From a virus: 64,000 bases of DNA. The DNA is taken from positions 62,001 to 126,000 of IMG/VR virus record IMGVR_UViG_3300037485_001282. One strand, 5' to 3'. Positions 8,247 through 16,250 of this stretch are shown here, one piece after another (positions within the stretch are counted from its first letter, which is position 1; each line of letters opens with the position of its first letter). The position numbers were made by a program, and so were the translations under genes. The notes beneath the pieces are model-generated. The model had not been told where the DNA came from, ran no database searches, and was given only the letters and a program-made list of their open reading frames with translations.

Positions 8247-9137
8247 TTACCCAATTTCGGTCATAACTGCGTCTAAGCACGCCATGAAGTTTATTTCTGG
8301 GTCTATTATTATACTATGTCGGTAAAGATATTCAGCGACGATTCCCCGAATTGTAATAAATTTAGTATCTGATAGAGTTTCTGAATTATCGAACAATATT
8401 TTATATAATTCAACATAGTCCAACTTACCAACTATACTAGATCTTATTGAATTCCATTGTTTAGTTTTTACTAATTCCATAAAATTTTCTTGAATCCCGT
8501 TACTGGAAACAGTAAAATCAAAAACACCATTTAAACAGTTTCTTTCCATTTCATTTATTGTTTTTCTAATATCTGGATGAAACTTCTTAACTAGAGAAAC
8601 CAGTCCATTAATATCTTTAATTTTTATATTCTCTTGCTTAAGAATATCCATACACCGTTTACAAACTAATTTGGGTGATGAATCGGTAAACCGAAACATC
8701 TGAGTTCTTGATTTAATGGCATCCATTACTTTATTAATATAGTTACAAGTAAAGATAAATCTACACGATTCTGTAAATTCTTCAATAACATTTCTAAGTG
8801 TCGCGTGTGAATTAATAGACATGAAATCAAATTCATCTAATATAACTACTTTTAAATTATCACCAAATGATGACGTGGAACAAAAGTTAGCCACTTTTCC
8901 ACGTATAACATCTACCGATGTTTCAGAAGAAGCACAAATATATAGAATATCTTCGGTAATCTTTTTAGATAAAATTTTAGCTATTGTGGTTTTACCCAAC
9001 CCAGAAGTACCATAAAATAACAAATGAGGTATTGATTTCTTTTCAATAAAAGAATTAAAAATATTCTTATCCTCTTCAGATAAGATACAATCATTTATCT
9101 CTTGTGGTCGATACTTTTCTACAAAAGGAATTGACAT
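8247..9137 (-). CDS. 44: Clamp loader large subunit, gp44-like AAA+ ATPase
   Basis: The ATPase that opens the gp45 clamp and loads it on primer-template DNA. The 296-aa chain has the AAA+ motifs in order: YGTSGLGKTT (Walker A, residues 42-51), VVILDEFDFM (Walker B, about residue 97), the sensor 1 region FIFTCNYINKV, and the arginine finger in IKSRTQMFRF. Residues CKRC near 173 are a small extra feature. It lies just downstream of 45 in the operon. Confidence 0.95.
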   Translation of the reverse strand: MSIPFVEKYRPQEINDCILSEEDKNIFNSFIEKKSIPHLLFYGTSGLGKTTIAKILSKKITEDILYICASSETSVDVIRGKVANFCSTSSFGDNLKVVILDEFDFMSINSHATLRNVIEEFTESCRFIFTCNYINKVMDAIKSRTQMFRFTDSSPKLVCKRCMDILKQENIKIKDINGLVSLVKKFHPDIRKTINEMERNCLNGVFDFTVSSNGIQENFMELVKTKQWNSIRSSIVGKLDYVELYKILFDNSETLSDTKFITIRGIVAEYLYRHSIIIDPEINFMACLDAVMTEIG

Positions 9138-9145
9138 GGTTATCC

Positions 9146-9895
9146 TTAAATCGTTGTTTTAATGTAAAAATTGGTTGTGTATAATGGATGAATTCCATCA
9201 ATGTGAATCATATCTTTACAAATACCAATAATAAATTTATCGAAACTAGAAGAAGCCAATATAGGTAAAATATGCTGTTTATTTACGACTAACTTAAAGT
9301 CCTCGGTTGGTTTTGATGATACTATTTTTTGGTTAAATGAGTTTGCTTTTATGTCCTTTTCAGTGACTACTAAAGTAGTAATTTCCGAATTGGTGCTCCC
9401 TTTTAAAACTATGAACTCATTATTTAATAATGGTATCGCTTTAATAAAAGGCTTGTAGTTTTCGGGAGCGAAATCAAATTTTTGAATATATTTAAGCGGA
9501 GCACTAAGACACTCTGGGGCTTTTCGTATTGTCTTTAGGTTAGAAGAATAGAATTCATATTCAGATTCACTTACTCTAATTATTAACTTTTCTGGAGATA
9601 TTAACAACTCAAACCCAGTTTTAAATAATGAAAGAAAAGAAACCAGTTCATCTGAGTTATAAACACCAAATTTAAATTCTTGAGAAGACTCACATTTATC
9701 CAAGTATTCACCATTGAATGTTACTATGCTTATAATAGATTTAGATTCATTAACGGCTGAGATCTTTAAACTCTTATCTTCAGTAAAATGAAATGCAAAT
9801 TGATTACATCCTATCTTCTGCAAGTCTCTTAGAGACAGATAGAGAGCCTCGGCTTTTATGTCATCGAAATTACCTGAAAATAAAAATTCGCTCAT
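9146..9895 (-). CDS. 45: Sliding clamp, gp45-like
   Basis: The processivity clamp for gp43, which in T4 also activates late transcription through gp55 and gp33. The 249-aa chain is slightly longer than T4 gp45. I identify it by its place directly before gene 44 and by its alternating beta-rich clamp pattern (FKLVVNKQHILPILASSSFD in the second domain, and repeated short hydrophobic strands). There is no diagnostic catalytic motif, so context carries much of the weight. Its start overlaps the stop of the upstream small membrane protein by 4 nt. Confidence 0.87.
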   Translation of the reverse strand: MSEFLFSGNFDDIKAEALYLSLRDLQKIGCNQFAFHFTEDKSLKISAVNESKSIISIVTFNGEYLDKCESSQEFKFGVYNSDELVSFLSLFKTGFELLISPEKLIIRVSESEYEFYSSNLKTIRKAPECLSAPLKYIQKFDFAPENYKPFIKAIPLLNNEFIVLKGSTNSEITTLVVTEKDIKANSFNQKIVSSKPTEDFKLVVNKQHILPILASSSFDKFIIGICKDMIHIDGIHPLYTTNFYIKTTI

Positions 9896-10206
9896 TTACT
9901 TCCCCTCAACTTAGCAATTGCGTCCAATTCTTTTTGAGTTAATCCATCTTTACCCAAAGCATCTACTATTTTTTCGTTTATTTTTGACTGTGTTTTAAGA
10001 GTTACTATATCAACTACGGTTGTGCATATTAACCAAACAACCGTTAGTATTGTTAGGTTCAATAATATAGTAGATATATTGTCTCTACCAAACCACATTA
10101 GAAATATTACTACACCAACAGTAACTAATAGTTTCCTAGATAGCCACTTTGGCTGCTCTATTTTCTTTAGGCTATTGAGTGCTTCTTGTAAAGAGTTAAG
10201 ATCCAT
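9892..10206 (-). CDS. Small membrane protein with two transmembrane segments
   Basis: A 104-aa hypothetical protein. Residues about 26-42 (LLVTVGVVIFLMWFG) and 48-66 (ILLNLTILTVVWLICTTVV) are strongly hydrophobic, so two membrane passes with a short loop are likely. The C-terminus is a charged cytoplasmic-type tail. Two-pass proteins of this size include phage holins. Its place beside the clamp gene and the next unknown membrane protein does not prove a lysis role. Function not assigned. Confidence 0.65.
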   Translation of the reverse strand: MDLNSLQEALNSLKKIEQPKWLSRKLLVTVGVVIFLMWFGRDNISTILLNLTILTVVWLICTTVVDIVTLKTQSKINEKIVDALGKDGLTQKELDAIAKLRGSK

Positions 10207-10220
10207 GATATTTTTCCTTA

Positions 10221-10853
10221 TTAAAACTTAAATGAAGTGGAAATGAAAAACAAATTTCTTTCCGAGAAGTTATCTTGAAAGGTAAAGACTTTACCATAAC
10301 CAAGACCAACGTGACTTAATATTTTGTAATCCGAATTAACAAACGGATAAACAGAAAGACCAATTCCTGTTGCCTTTTGTGATAACAGTAAATCTGGAGC
10401 AACATATTCCCCTATCCTAAAGGGAGAGAATCTAACACCATAGTCGAAATTATTTGTGTCTTCTCTTATCTTCGGGCCACAGATATATCCAGCGTACAGC
10501 CCAACATCTAAATCGACATCAACAAGATATTTAGTTTTGTGTAGAGAAATATCATAAACTGGGGACAACTTTCCGTTTTCGTCTTTCATTAAAATATTAT
10601 TAGTTCCGTCACTGTTTTTATCGAAATATACGTTGTTGTCTTTTATTAATAAACTTAAAGTATCGCCAGAATCTAAATGAGTAGCGGTTAGTTTATTATC
10701 TTGCTCTTTGTCCCCAGTTCTGATAAGTTCGAACTTTGTTTTTGTTGGTATGCTATCATACTTCTGGTGCTTTTTAATTGCTTTAGAACCAATAACAATT
10801 AAAAAAACAATAACCAGAAGTATCATACCGATTACTACGAGATTTATCTTCAT
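10221..10853 (-). CDS. N-terminally anchored protein with beta-barrel-like C-terminus
   Basis: Unrecognised 210-aa protein. Residues 4-23 (LVVIGMILLVIVFLIVIGSK) form one transmembrane anchor or uncleaved signal. The C-terminal half alternates aromatic and glycine-containing strands (VGLYAGYICG, YGVRFSPFRIGEY, HVGLGYGKVF) and ends in ...FISTSFKF, with the terminal Phe typical of outer-membrane beta structures. An envelope location is inferred. It is adjacent to the two-pass membrane protein at 9892-10206, so they may act together. The ribosome site is AAGGAACTAT before the ATG. Confidence 0.6.
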   Translation of the reverse strand: MKINLVVIGMILLVIVFLIVIGSKAIKKHQKYDSIPTKTKFELIRTGDKEQDNKLTATHLDSGDTLSLLIKDNNVYFDKNSDGTNNILMKDENGKLSPVYDISLHKTKYLVDVDLDVGLYAGYICGPKIREDTNNFDYGVRFSPFRIGEYVAPDLLLSQKATGIGLSVYPFVNSDYKILSHVGLGYGKVFTFQDNFSERNLFFISTSFKF

Positions 10854-10899
10854 ATAGTTCCTTAATAAATAAACCCAAGATAGTATTGGGTACTAAAAA

Positions 10900-11856
10900 T
10901 CACTTCGCGTCATCAAAAAGATCATCAATATTAGTAAAATCTATTCCCTCGGGATCCTCGACTGTGTGTGAATTGTCAGCGTCAGTCTGCTCAATCACAT
11001 CAGCAATTCCCTCTGGCTCATCCTTTTCCATGGTTGGTTCGGAGGCATACGTCTTACCTTCAACTGGTCTCTCTGATTGTTCGTTTTGATTTTCCTTTGG
11101 TTTACTTCCACCACCAGTTAATAATGATGTAAGTTTATCTGTTGTTGCGATTTTTTCCTTTATTATACTCTTAATATCTACTATCTGTGAGTGGATTCTT
11201 TCCAACTCTTCTGATTTGGTGGATATTGGGGTTGATTCTCTGGAAAAGAAACAACCTTCGTAATTTGCGTTATCGCCTTTCATCTTAATAACAACATTAA
11301 AATTGAAACCTTCGTTAACATCATAGAAATTAACGCCCTGAACAAACGCTTCCTTCAGTTTTTCCTGAACCTGAATACCATATTCCCAAGTCAATACTTG
11401 TCCTGTTTGGTTTTGATCACCTGCCCGTGGATCAGATACTACCAATACATTCGTGATGTATCGGAACTTGGATCCAAAGTTTCTAGCTTTGGCTTCATCA
11501 GAAGGACCAGCAATATTTTTATTTACCTTATCCCAATATTTTCTAGATTCTAAGCAAAGGGGGCACTTAGCTTCTTTATTGAAATACCAGGGACATACAG
11601 CATAACCCTTCTTACCAGAAGCGGTTTTTGGCATATGGGCCTTGAACTCAAAGTATGGTTCATCTAATCCTTCATTGACGAAGATATTTGGTAGAATTCG
11701 AACGATGAAATTTTCCTTTTGCTTTCCTTTGGGGACAGAAGGGCTGAATTTCTTCGAGGTGTCGGTCTGAGTCTTATCTGACTCAGTTTTGTCAGATTGG
11801 GATCTCATCTTTTGGGCGATTTCTTCGAATCGCGCTTTGGTGCTTTTAAAAGGCAT
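10900..11856 (-). CDS. 32: Single-stranded DNA-binding protein, gp32-like
   Basis: Coats single-stranded DNA in replication and recombination. The 318-aa protein has the gp32 layout: a basic N-terminal cooperativity region, a core with zinc ligands H74, C88, C98 and C101 (HMPKT, VCPWYF, KCPLC), aromatic DNA-binding strands (FRYITNVLVVSDP), and an acidic C-terminal tail ending DIDDLFDDAK, which in T4 binds partner proteins. It has its own promoter at 11892-11919, so it can be expressed more strongly than its neighbours. Confidence 0.95.
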   Translation of the reverse strand: MPFKSTKARFEEIAQKMRSQSDKTESDKTQTDTSKKFSPSVPKGKQKENFIVRILPNIFVNEGLDEPYFEFKAHMPKTASGKKGYAVCPWYFNKEAKCPLCLESRKYWDKVNKNIAGPSDEAKARNFGSKFRYITNVLVVSDPRAGDQNQTGQVLTWEYGIQVQEKLKEAFVQGVNFYDVNEGFNFNVVIKMKGDNANYEGCFFSRESTPISTKSEELERIHSQIVDIKSIIKEKIATTDKLTSLLTGGGSKPKENQNEQSERPVEGKTYASEPTMEKDEPEGIADVIEQTDADNSHTVEDPEGIDFTNIDDLFDDAK

Positions 11857-11891
11857 GTTTATTCTCCTTAAGAATATGTTTGTATGGCACT

Positions 11892-11919
11892 ATTATATTT
11901 TTGTTTTTTTGGATTTCAA
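11892..11919 (-). promoter_or_regulatory. Sigma70-like promoter for gene 32
   Basis: Reading the minus strand, TTGAAA (11914-11919) and TATAAT (11892-11897) are separated by 16 bp. The -10 overlaps the last codons of the upstream HTH gene. Transcripts would start about 30 nt before the gene 32 ATG, which has AAGGAGAATAAAC in front of it. Confidence 0.65.
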
Positions 11920-12189
11920 CTTAAATCTTATGTCGCCGTATTTCGATTTCGCATCGTCAGAAAGTTCTTTTCTAAGTTTTTTATTAAGTTTATTAACTGC
12001 TTCTTTCTCAGTCATTCCGAAAAGATCTTTAATGGCTACTACACTATCCCATATATTAATATGTTTTTCGTGAACCATTCTTTCTATTATTATATTATAT
12101 ATTCTTTTAACTTCAAGGTGCGCTTTATTCGGGGAAATATTTAGGATTTTTCCCAATTGGTCATAGGTTAATTCGTTTTTAATTTGCAT
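11893..12189 (-). CDS. Small protein with sigma region 4-like helix-turn-helix
   Basis: A 98-aa protein. Residues about 7-36 (LTYDQLGKILNISPNKAHLE) match the pattern of a sigma-70 region 4 helix-turn-helix: LTxxxLGxxLxxSxxxxxxxxxxxxxxL. The rest is a charged helical region (MTEKEAVNKLNKKLRKEL) with a lysine-rich end. It may bind DNA or RNA polymerase, and its location next to gene 32 hints at control of replication or middle genes. It is not gp55, which is at 23179-23649. Function inferred only from the motif. Confidence 0.55.
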   Translation of the reverse strand: MQIKNELTYDQLGKILNISPNKAHLEVKRIYNIIIERMVHEKHINIWDSVVAIKDLFGMTEKEAVNKLNKKLRKELSDDAKSKYGDIRFKLKSKKTKI

Positions 12190-12208
12190 ATAATTTTTCC
12201 TTTTAAAT

Positions 12209-13618
12209 TTATAAACTATCTGTCAAGTCGTCCGAATCAGTCCCGCCTACATGTGGTTCTTTACTTTTAGTTGTATTTTCTTTTGGCTGACTTGATGGTC
12301 TCTGTATTAGGCTTGAATTATTACCAGCATTAATATCGTATAGTCTCATGTGTGGGTAATCGACTCCGATAGTAAATCCAGTTCCATTTTTAGAGAATCT
12401 AGATTTGGCAATGTTAAACCATACTTGATTAAGTTCTTCCATTTCTTTTGTTCTGGAAACCATAATCATCACATCTGCGGTCATTGGAATACCTAACGAG
12501 TCTGATGTTTTTTCTAATCCAATTTCAGCATCAGCATAACCACCTCTATTAACTTGGACAGCACTAAAAATTGGAATATTTAATTTTACTGCTACTGCTC
12601 TAAGTTCTTCGGCAACTGTTTTAAGTTTTCCATAAGTATTGTCCGAAAATCCCTTTCCGTTAGGGATCATTAACCCAATATAGTCTAATGCAATAAACTT
12701 TGGTTTGAATCCATTCTTTTTAACTTCAAGGTCTCTAACTAAAGATAATATTTGATTAGCATTGATCGTTGCTGGGGGATATTCCTTAATTATTAGTTGA
12801 CCAAATGGTTTCCCCTCTTCTTCAGCTAATTTCTTTCTTTCGAGAATACTCATCATTAGTCGCTCTGGATTTACATTAATATCATCCATTGCTGTGTCTG
12901 AAATATTAGCATCAATTCTAGAAGAAAGCATATCTTCGTTTATTTCTAATGATATATACAGCCCGTTTAAACCACTTTCAACATATGATTTGGTTATATG
13001 TCCCAATATTAAAGTTTTACCGACATTAGTTGCCGCGCCAAATATATTTAACGTCTTATTTCTAAACCCACCCCCAACACTTTCATCTAAAGAATAAAGA
13101 CCAGTTTTTAGGATAATATCTGGACTTTTTAATCTGTCCATTCTTTCCTTAATGTCATTAAAATAATCAGTCCCTAGTGTTTCGTCGAAGGAAACATGAG
13201 AAGCATCAATAATTTTCTTAATGGCTTCTTGCTTTTTTCCTTGATCCATTAAATCAACGCAATCTATTAAAGCTAATTCGATACGTTTAGTTTGGATATA
13301 GTCTTTTGTTATCTCAGAAAGCCAGTCATAATAATCTTCTCTATCGAATTTTATTATGCCAACATTATTTAAAAGTTCAAGACAATGAGATAGATATTCT
13401 GGTTTCTTTTCGCAAATCTGAGGAACCGCAATATCACAAAGAATGGCTAACGTTGGTCTCTTAGAATATTTTAGATAATAAAATCTAATTGCCTTGAAAA
13501 TCATATTCATAGGCACTTCTGAGAAAAATCTAGGATCCATCTTATCTACAAATCTCGATAGATAATCATCGAAAGTTATAAGACCTTTTAATATATAAAG
13601 TTCTGTTTTATCTGACAT
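12209..13618 (-). CDS. 41: Replicative DNA helicase, gp41-like (DnaB family)
   Basis: Hexameric helicase that unwinds the fork and works with gp61. The 469-aa length is close to T4 gp41. The RecA-like ATPase domain has GAATNVGKT (Walker A, residues 194-202), GLYISLEINEDMLSSR (motif 1a), FIALDYIGLM (Walker B) and FSAVQVNRGGY (motif 3). The N-terminal helical domain is the gp41 type. Relatives of gp41 are sometimes fractured by split inteins, but this copy is intact. Confidence 0.95.
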   Translation of the reverse strand: MSDKTELYILKGLITFDDYLSRFVDKMDPRFFSEVPMNMIFKAIRFYYLKYSKRPTLAILCDIAVPQICEKKPEYLSHCLELLNNVGIIKFDREDYYDWLSEITKDYIQTKRIELALIDCVDLMDQGKKQEAIKKIIDASHVSFDETLGTDYFNDIKERMDRLKSPDIILKTGLYSLDESVGGGFRNKTLNIFGAATNVGKTLILGHITKSYVESGLNGLYISLEINEDMLSSRIDANISDTAMDDINVNPERLMMSILERKKLAEEEGKPFGQLIIKEYPPATINANQILSLVRDLEVKKNGFKPKFIALDYIGLMIPNGKGFSDNTYGKLKTVAEELRAVAVKLNIPIFSAVQVNRGGYADAEIGLEKTSDSLGIPMTADVMIMVSRTKEMEELNQVWFNIAKSRFSKNGTGFTIGVDYPHMRLYDINAGNNSSLIQRPSSQPKENTTKSKEPHVGGTDSDDLTDSL

Positions 13619-13628
13619 GTGTTACGGC

Positions 13629-14816
13629 TCACTTATCTGATTCTGCTGAGTCGTTAGTTTCTTCGGTGTCAGAAAGAGAAGCAATTGCCTCATCTATATC
13701 CAAAACGTTACTAAAAGCATATTTATTCTTTGCCTTTTCGTCCATTTCATTGATTATTGGTGCCCAGATTTCTTCGTTCGCTGCCAGATAAATTTGCTTC
13801 TCGAAGAAATTCTTATTTAAATGCTTAACTATCATTCCACGGGAAGATTTTTCAAAAAATCCGAAATTTAGCGCATCGTCAAGCAATCCATACCACTTAT
13901 GTAACCCAAACTTAAAGTGAACTAAAATTTCTCTGCAAGTTCCTTCGGGAACTATTCTATTCTTAGTAGTGGTTGCTTTTATAATAAAGTGAGTAGGAAT
14001 TTTTTCTGTTTCGCCGCTTGCTTGCTTAATTTCTTCTCTTCGCATAAACTTCTTCAAGTTAATAATAGTAGAGCAACAGTAGTTGAATCCTTCACCACCA
14101 GAGAAAACTTCGACAGGTGGGCAATTTGGATTAGCCCCTGGTTGATCATATGTGTGGTTAGTTATTAACATAGCAGCATTATTATATGCAACGCAATTAG
14201 TAAGAACTCTACTTGCTGCTTTTAGTTGCTTGGCTCGAAGACCCATATCCTGAGCAGTCTTTCCTTCGATAGCATCTGCCATTTCCTTCTCGGTACTTAA
14301 GTTACCGAGTGAATCGACAACAATAAACAATTTCTGATCTGGATCAATCTTATGCATTTCAGTTAAAGTATTAACTACTTGTGTCTTAAAGTCATTTACT
14401 GTATTGATTGACTTAAAAGTTACTTCATCAACATTAACACCAAGTCTAGTTAAAAAGTCTCTATCCAGAGAAGATTCAGAGTCAAACACGAAGACCATAT
14501 AGTTTTGCTTCTGTGCCTCTCTCATACAATTAGCACAAATAAAAGATTTACCAACTCCTTTTTTACCAGCCAACCCAGTTATTCGACCATGTGGAATACC
14601 TTTAAAGTAACTTCCAGAAACTAAACCATTAAGCGAATATGATCCAGTTGATATATATTCACTAATTATAGTTAGTTTGGATTCGGAAAAAATCTCAAAT
14701 CCTTGCTTCTTCCCCATAGCAGTCATAAACTTCGCTATGAGTCCTTTCTTTGATGGATTTTCCGAAGATTTACTTACTTCGGTTTCTTCTGTCACTTCTT
14801 TTATTTTTTTAGCCAC
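13629..14816 (-). CDS. uvsX: UvsX recombinase (RecA-like)
   Basis: Strand-exchange protein for recombination-dependent replication, loaded by UvsY onto gp32-coated DNA. The 395-aa protein has GLAGKKGVGKS (Walker A ending at about residue 91), LFIVVDSLGNLSTEKE (Walker B), and MLITNHTYDQPGANP in the L2 region. The C-terminus is acidic (LSDTEETNDSAESDK). The start is GTG at 14816 with AAGGAG eight bases upstream. It is the promoter-proximal gene of this minus-strand block. Confidence 0.95.
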   Translation of the reverse strand: MAKKIKEVTEETEVSKSSENPSKKGLIAKFMTAMGKKQGFEIFSESKLTIISEYISTGSYSLNGLVSGSYFKGIPHGRITGLAGKKGVGKSFICANCMREAQKQNYMVFVFDSESSLDRDFLTRLGVNVDEVTFKSINTVNDFKTQVVNTLTEMHKIDPDQKLFIVVDSLGNLSTEKEMADAIEGKTAQDMGLRAKQLKAASRVLTNCVAYNNAAMLITNHTYDQPGANPNCPPVEVFSGGEGFNYCCSTIINLKKFMRREEIKQASGETEKIPTHFIIKATTTKNRIVPEGTCREILVHFKFGLHKWYGLLDDALNFGFFEKSSRGMIVKHLNKNFFEKQIYLAANEEIWAPIINEMDEKAKNKYAFSNVLDIDEAIASLSDTEETNDSAESDK

Positions 14817-14838
14817 GGTTATTCTCCTTGATGACCTA

Positions 14839-14844
14839 ATTATA
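14839..14844 (-). promoter_or_regulatory. -10 box upstream of uvsX
   Basis: TATAAT on the minus strand, about 23 nt before the uvsX GTG. The -35 region is weak (TTTGGA at 16 bp spacing). It is back-to-back with the plus-strand late promoter at 14882-14889, so this is the divergence point between early replication genes and late genes. Confidence 0.5.
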
Positions 14845-14881
14845 TCATATTTTTTTCAATTCCAAATACTTTGTTTAAAAT

Positions 14882-14889
14882 TATAAATA
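14882..14889 (+). promoter_or_regulatory. T4-type late promoter TATAAATA
   Basis: An exact match to the T4 late-promoter -10 motif, recognised by gp55-loaded RNA polymerase. It lies 22 nt before the ATG of the gene at 14912, which has GGAGAA as its ribosome site. Confidence 0.75.
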
Positions 14890-14911
14890 CCATTATTAAC
14901 GGAGAAACAAA

Positions 14912-15601
14912 ATGACACAAGAACAAATTAATGAGAGTTTAGCCAATGATATACTTCAATACGAAGAACTTAAAGAAGGTATCTTCAGTAAAATGGGAGA
15001 AATAGGCGCTGGTATCGGTGGAATATTCAGTAACATAAAGAAAAACTTTAAAGATGGACGTAGAGATAAAGTTATAAACAACTTTAAAAATGAAATGACT
15101 AAGGCAATGCAAGCCGATGATTCGAAAGTAAAAAGCTCAATCGAAACATTAAACCAAGCCTTAAATAAAAGAACAGCCGATCTTGAAAAAGTTAAACAAA
15201 ATATTCTAAAAAAATCAGCAAATGATCCACAACTCCAACAAGCACTAAAAGCAGCAATGGACCAAAATACTCAAGATATTAAAAAATTCCAAAATTCTTT
15301 AGCAACTTTCCAAAAAGCAATTACTCCACCAGCACCACAAGCAACTAAAGCACCACAAACTGCTCCAACTCAAGCACCTAAAGCAAAACCAGCTCCTAAA
15401 AACTCTGCTAAAAAGAAACCCCAAGCACCTAAAGTTCCTCCAGTTGCTCCTACTCAACCCCCAGCCGCTCCAGCACCTAAAGCACCTAAAAAATCCACTA
15501 AAAAGAAACCTAAGCCACTCCCAGAAAATAAAAAGCAAATCCTAGAAAATAGTAAGTTGATGCTAGTTTCGGTAAATAAACTCTTAAAGGATCACAAATG
15601 A
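14912..15601 (+). CDS. Lysine/proline/alanine-rich late protein, possibly packaged in the head
   Basis: An unrecognised 229-aa protein. Residues 1-25 form a helix ending EELKEGIF; L-x-E is the consensus after which T4-type prohead protease cuts. Then comes GEIGAGIGGIFSNIKKNF, a helical region, and from about 138 a long Pro/Ala/Lys tract (repeats of KAP, PKAP, KKKPK) of low complexity. Expression from a TATAAATA promoter makes it a late protein. A basic, DNA-associated internal head protein is one reading; a linker-rich structural protein is another. The next gene overlaps by ATGA. Confidence 0.6.
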   Translation: MTQEQINESLANDILQYEELKEGIFSKMGEIGAGIGGIFSNIKKNFKDGRRDKVINNFKNEMTKAMQADDSKVKSSIETLNQALNKRTADLEKVKQNILKKSANDPQLQQALKAAMDQNTQDIKKFQNSLATFQKAITPPAPQATKAPQTAPTQAPKAKPAPKNSAKKKPQAPKVPPVAPTQPPAAPAPKAPKKSTKKKPKPLPENKKQILENSKLMLVSVNKLLKDHK

Positions 15602-16050
15602 ACCCAGAAGAAAAACAAAAGTTTCTTAAAGAATCTAAAAAGATCCTCAAAGCAACTTCTAAGTTAATCGAAAATAAATTTAAAGGAACTCAAAGTTCCG
15701 ATGAAGTTCCTCCTGGTAGAAAGTCACCTAAAGTTTATGGCGATTTCACTATAAATGATGCAATACAGATAATAACTCAAATCAGAAACAAACAAGGAAA
15801 CCCCAAGGCTATAGAGAAAATTTTATATAATATTATGGACTTCTCAGTAAACGGCAACGGTAAGGTTGAGGCGCAACTGCTTAGAACAGAACTAGTTAAT
15901 ACAATAACTGAGTTTAATGCTAATTATTCTTACGCAATTTCTAAATTAACCGAATATATCAAATCAGAGGAATCTTCGAGAGATCTTGATAGCCCAGTAA
16001 CAAAAACAGATAAACGAAGATTTAAAATACCGTCTGGGCCAAGTAAATAA
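15598..16050 (+). CDS. Unknown late protein, 150 aa
   Basis: No family is recognised. The N-terminal 28 residues (FLKESKKILKATSKLIENK) are a lysine-rich helix similar in style to the C-terminal helix of the protein before it (ILENSKLMLVSVNKLLKDHK). The middle (INDAIQIITQIRNKQGNPKAIE) is helical, and the tail is basic. Its ATG overlaps the preceding stop, so the two proteins are co-translated and may work together. Confidence 0.55.
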   Translation: MNPEEKQKFLKESKKILKATSKLIENKFKGTQSSDEVPPGRKSPKVYGDFTINDAIQIITQIRNKQGNPKAIEKILYNIMDFSVNGNGKVEAQLLRTELVNTITEFNANYSYAISKLTEYIKSEESSRDLDSPVTKTDKRRFKIPSGPSK

Positions 16051-16094
16051 AATTCGGGTTATTCGAGCATATGTAATTTTATTTCAGTAGCTTA

Positions 16095-16102
16095 TATAAA
16101 TA
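16095..16102 (+). promoter_or_regulatory. T4-type late promoter TATAAATA upstream of the tRNA leader
   Basis: An exact TATAAATA. A transcript from here would start near 16108 and carry about 32 nt before the leader-peptide ATG, so the leader and tRNA operon could be read late as well as from the adjacent sigma70-like promoter. Confidence 0.6.
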
Positions 16103-16105
16103 ATA

Positions 16106-16133
16106 TTGACTTTTTTCAAAAACAGGATATAAT
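16106..16133 (+). promoter_or_regulatory. Sigma70-like promoter of the tRNA leader
   Basis: TTGACT (16106-16111) and TATAAT (16128-16133) with a 16-bp spacer. The start point should fall at about 16136-16141, so the leader-peptide AUG would sit at or within a few bases of the 5' end of the RNA, giving a nearly leaderless message. Confidence 0.75.
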
Positions 16134-16140
16134 AGAAAAC

Positions 16141-16209
16141 ATGAACCAAGTACTATCATTATCATCGTCCAGTTATCTCAGTTCCTATCTCGGAACGGGG
16201 CGAGGGTAA
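16141..16209 (+). CDS. Leader peptide of 22 residues made almost entirely of Leu, Ser and Tyr
   Basis: A short ORF that I propose is a regulatory leader peptide. Residues 5-17 read LSLSSSSYLSSYL, thirteen in a row from only three amino acids. Those are exactly the three amino acids carried by the six tRNAs encoded just downstream. Codons 5-17 are CTA TCA TTA TCA TCG TCC, then AGT TAT CTC AGT TCC TAT CTC. Every anticodon of the cluster has a matching codon: CTA for UAG, TCA for UGA, TCG for CGA, TCC for GGA, AGT for GCU, TAT for GUA. Four different Ser codons occur side by side at 8-11. The stop (16207-16209) lies inside the antiterminator region. No strong ribosome site is seen; initiation may be leaderless. 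Role is inference from the pattern. Confidence 0.75.
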   Translation: MNQVLSLSSSSYLSSYLGTGRG

Positions 16210-16250
16210 TATTGTAGTTTTCTACAGTAAACTCCAAAGCCCCGAATCGA
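16190..16250 (+). promoter_or_regulatory. Predicted antiterminator of the tRNA operon
   Basis: 16196-16201 (CGGGGC) can pair with 16239-16244 (GCCCCG), the left arm of the terminator. The pairing extends with 16190-16193 to 16247-16250 and 16202-16204 to 16232-16234. It encloses a separate hairpin, 16210-16217 with 16222-16229 (TTTT loop). A competing upstream hairpin, GTTCC (16181-16185) with GGAAC (16192-16196), would sequester part of the left strand. This is the 1:2, 2:3, 3:4 logic of amino-acid operon attenuators: stalling on Leu/Ser/Tyr codons would favour the antiterminator. Pairings were worked out by eye. Confidence 0.65.
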
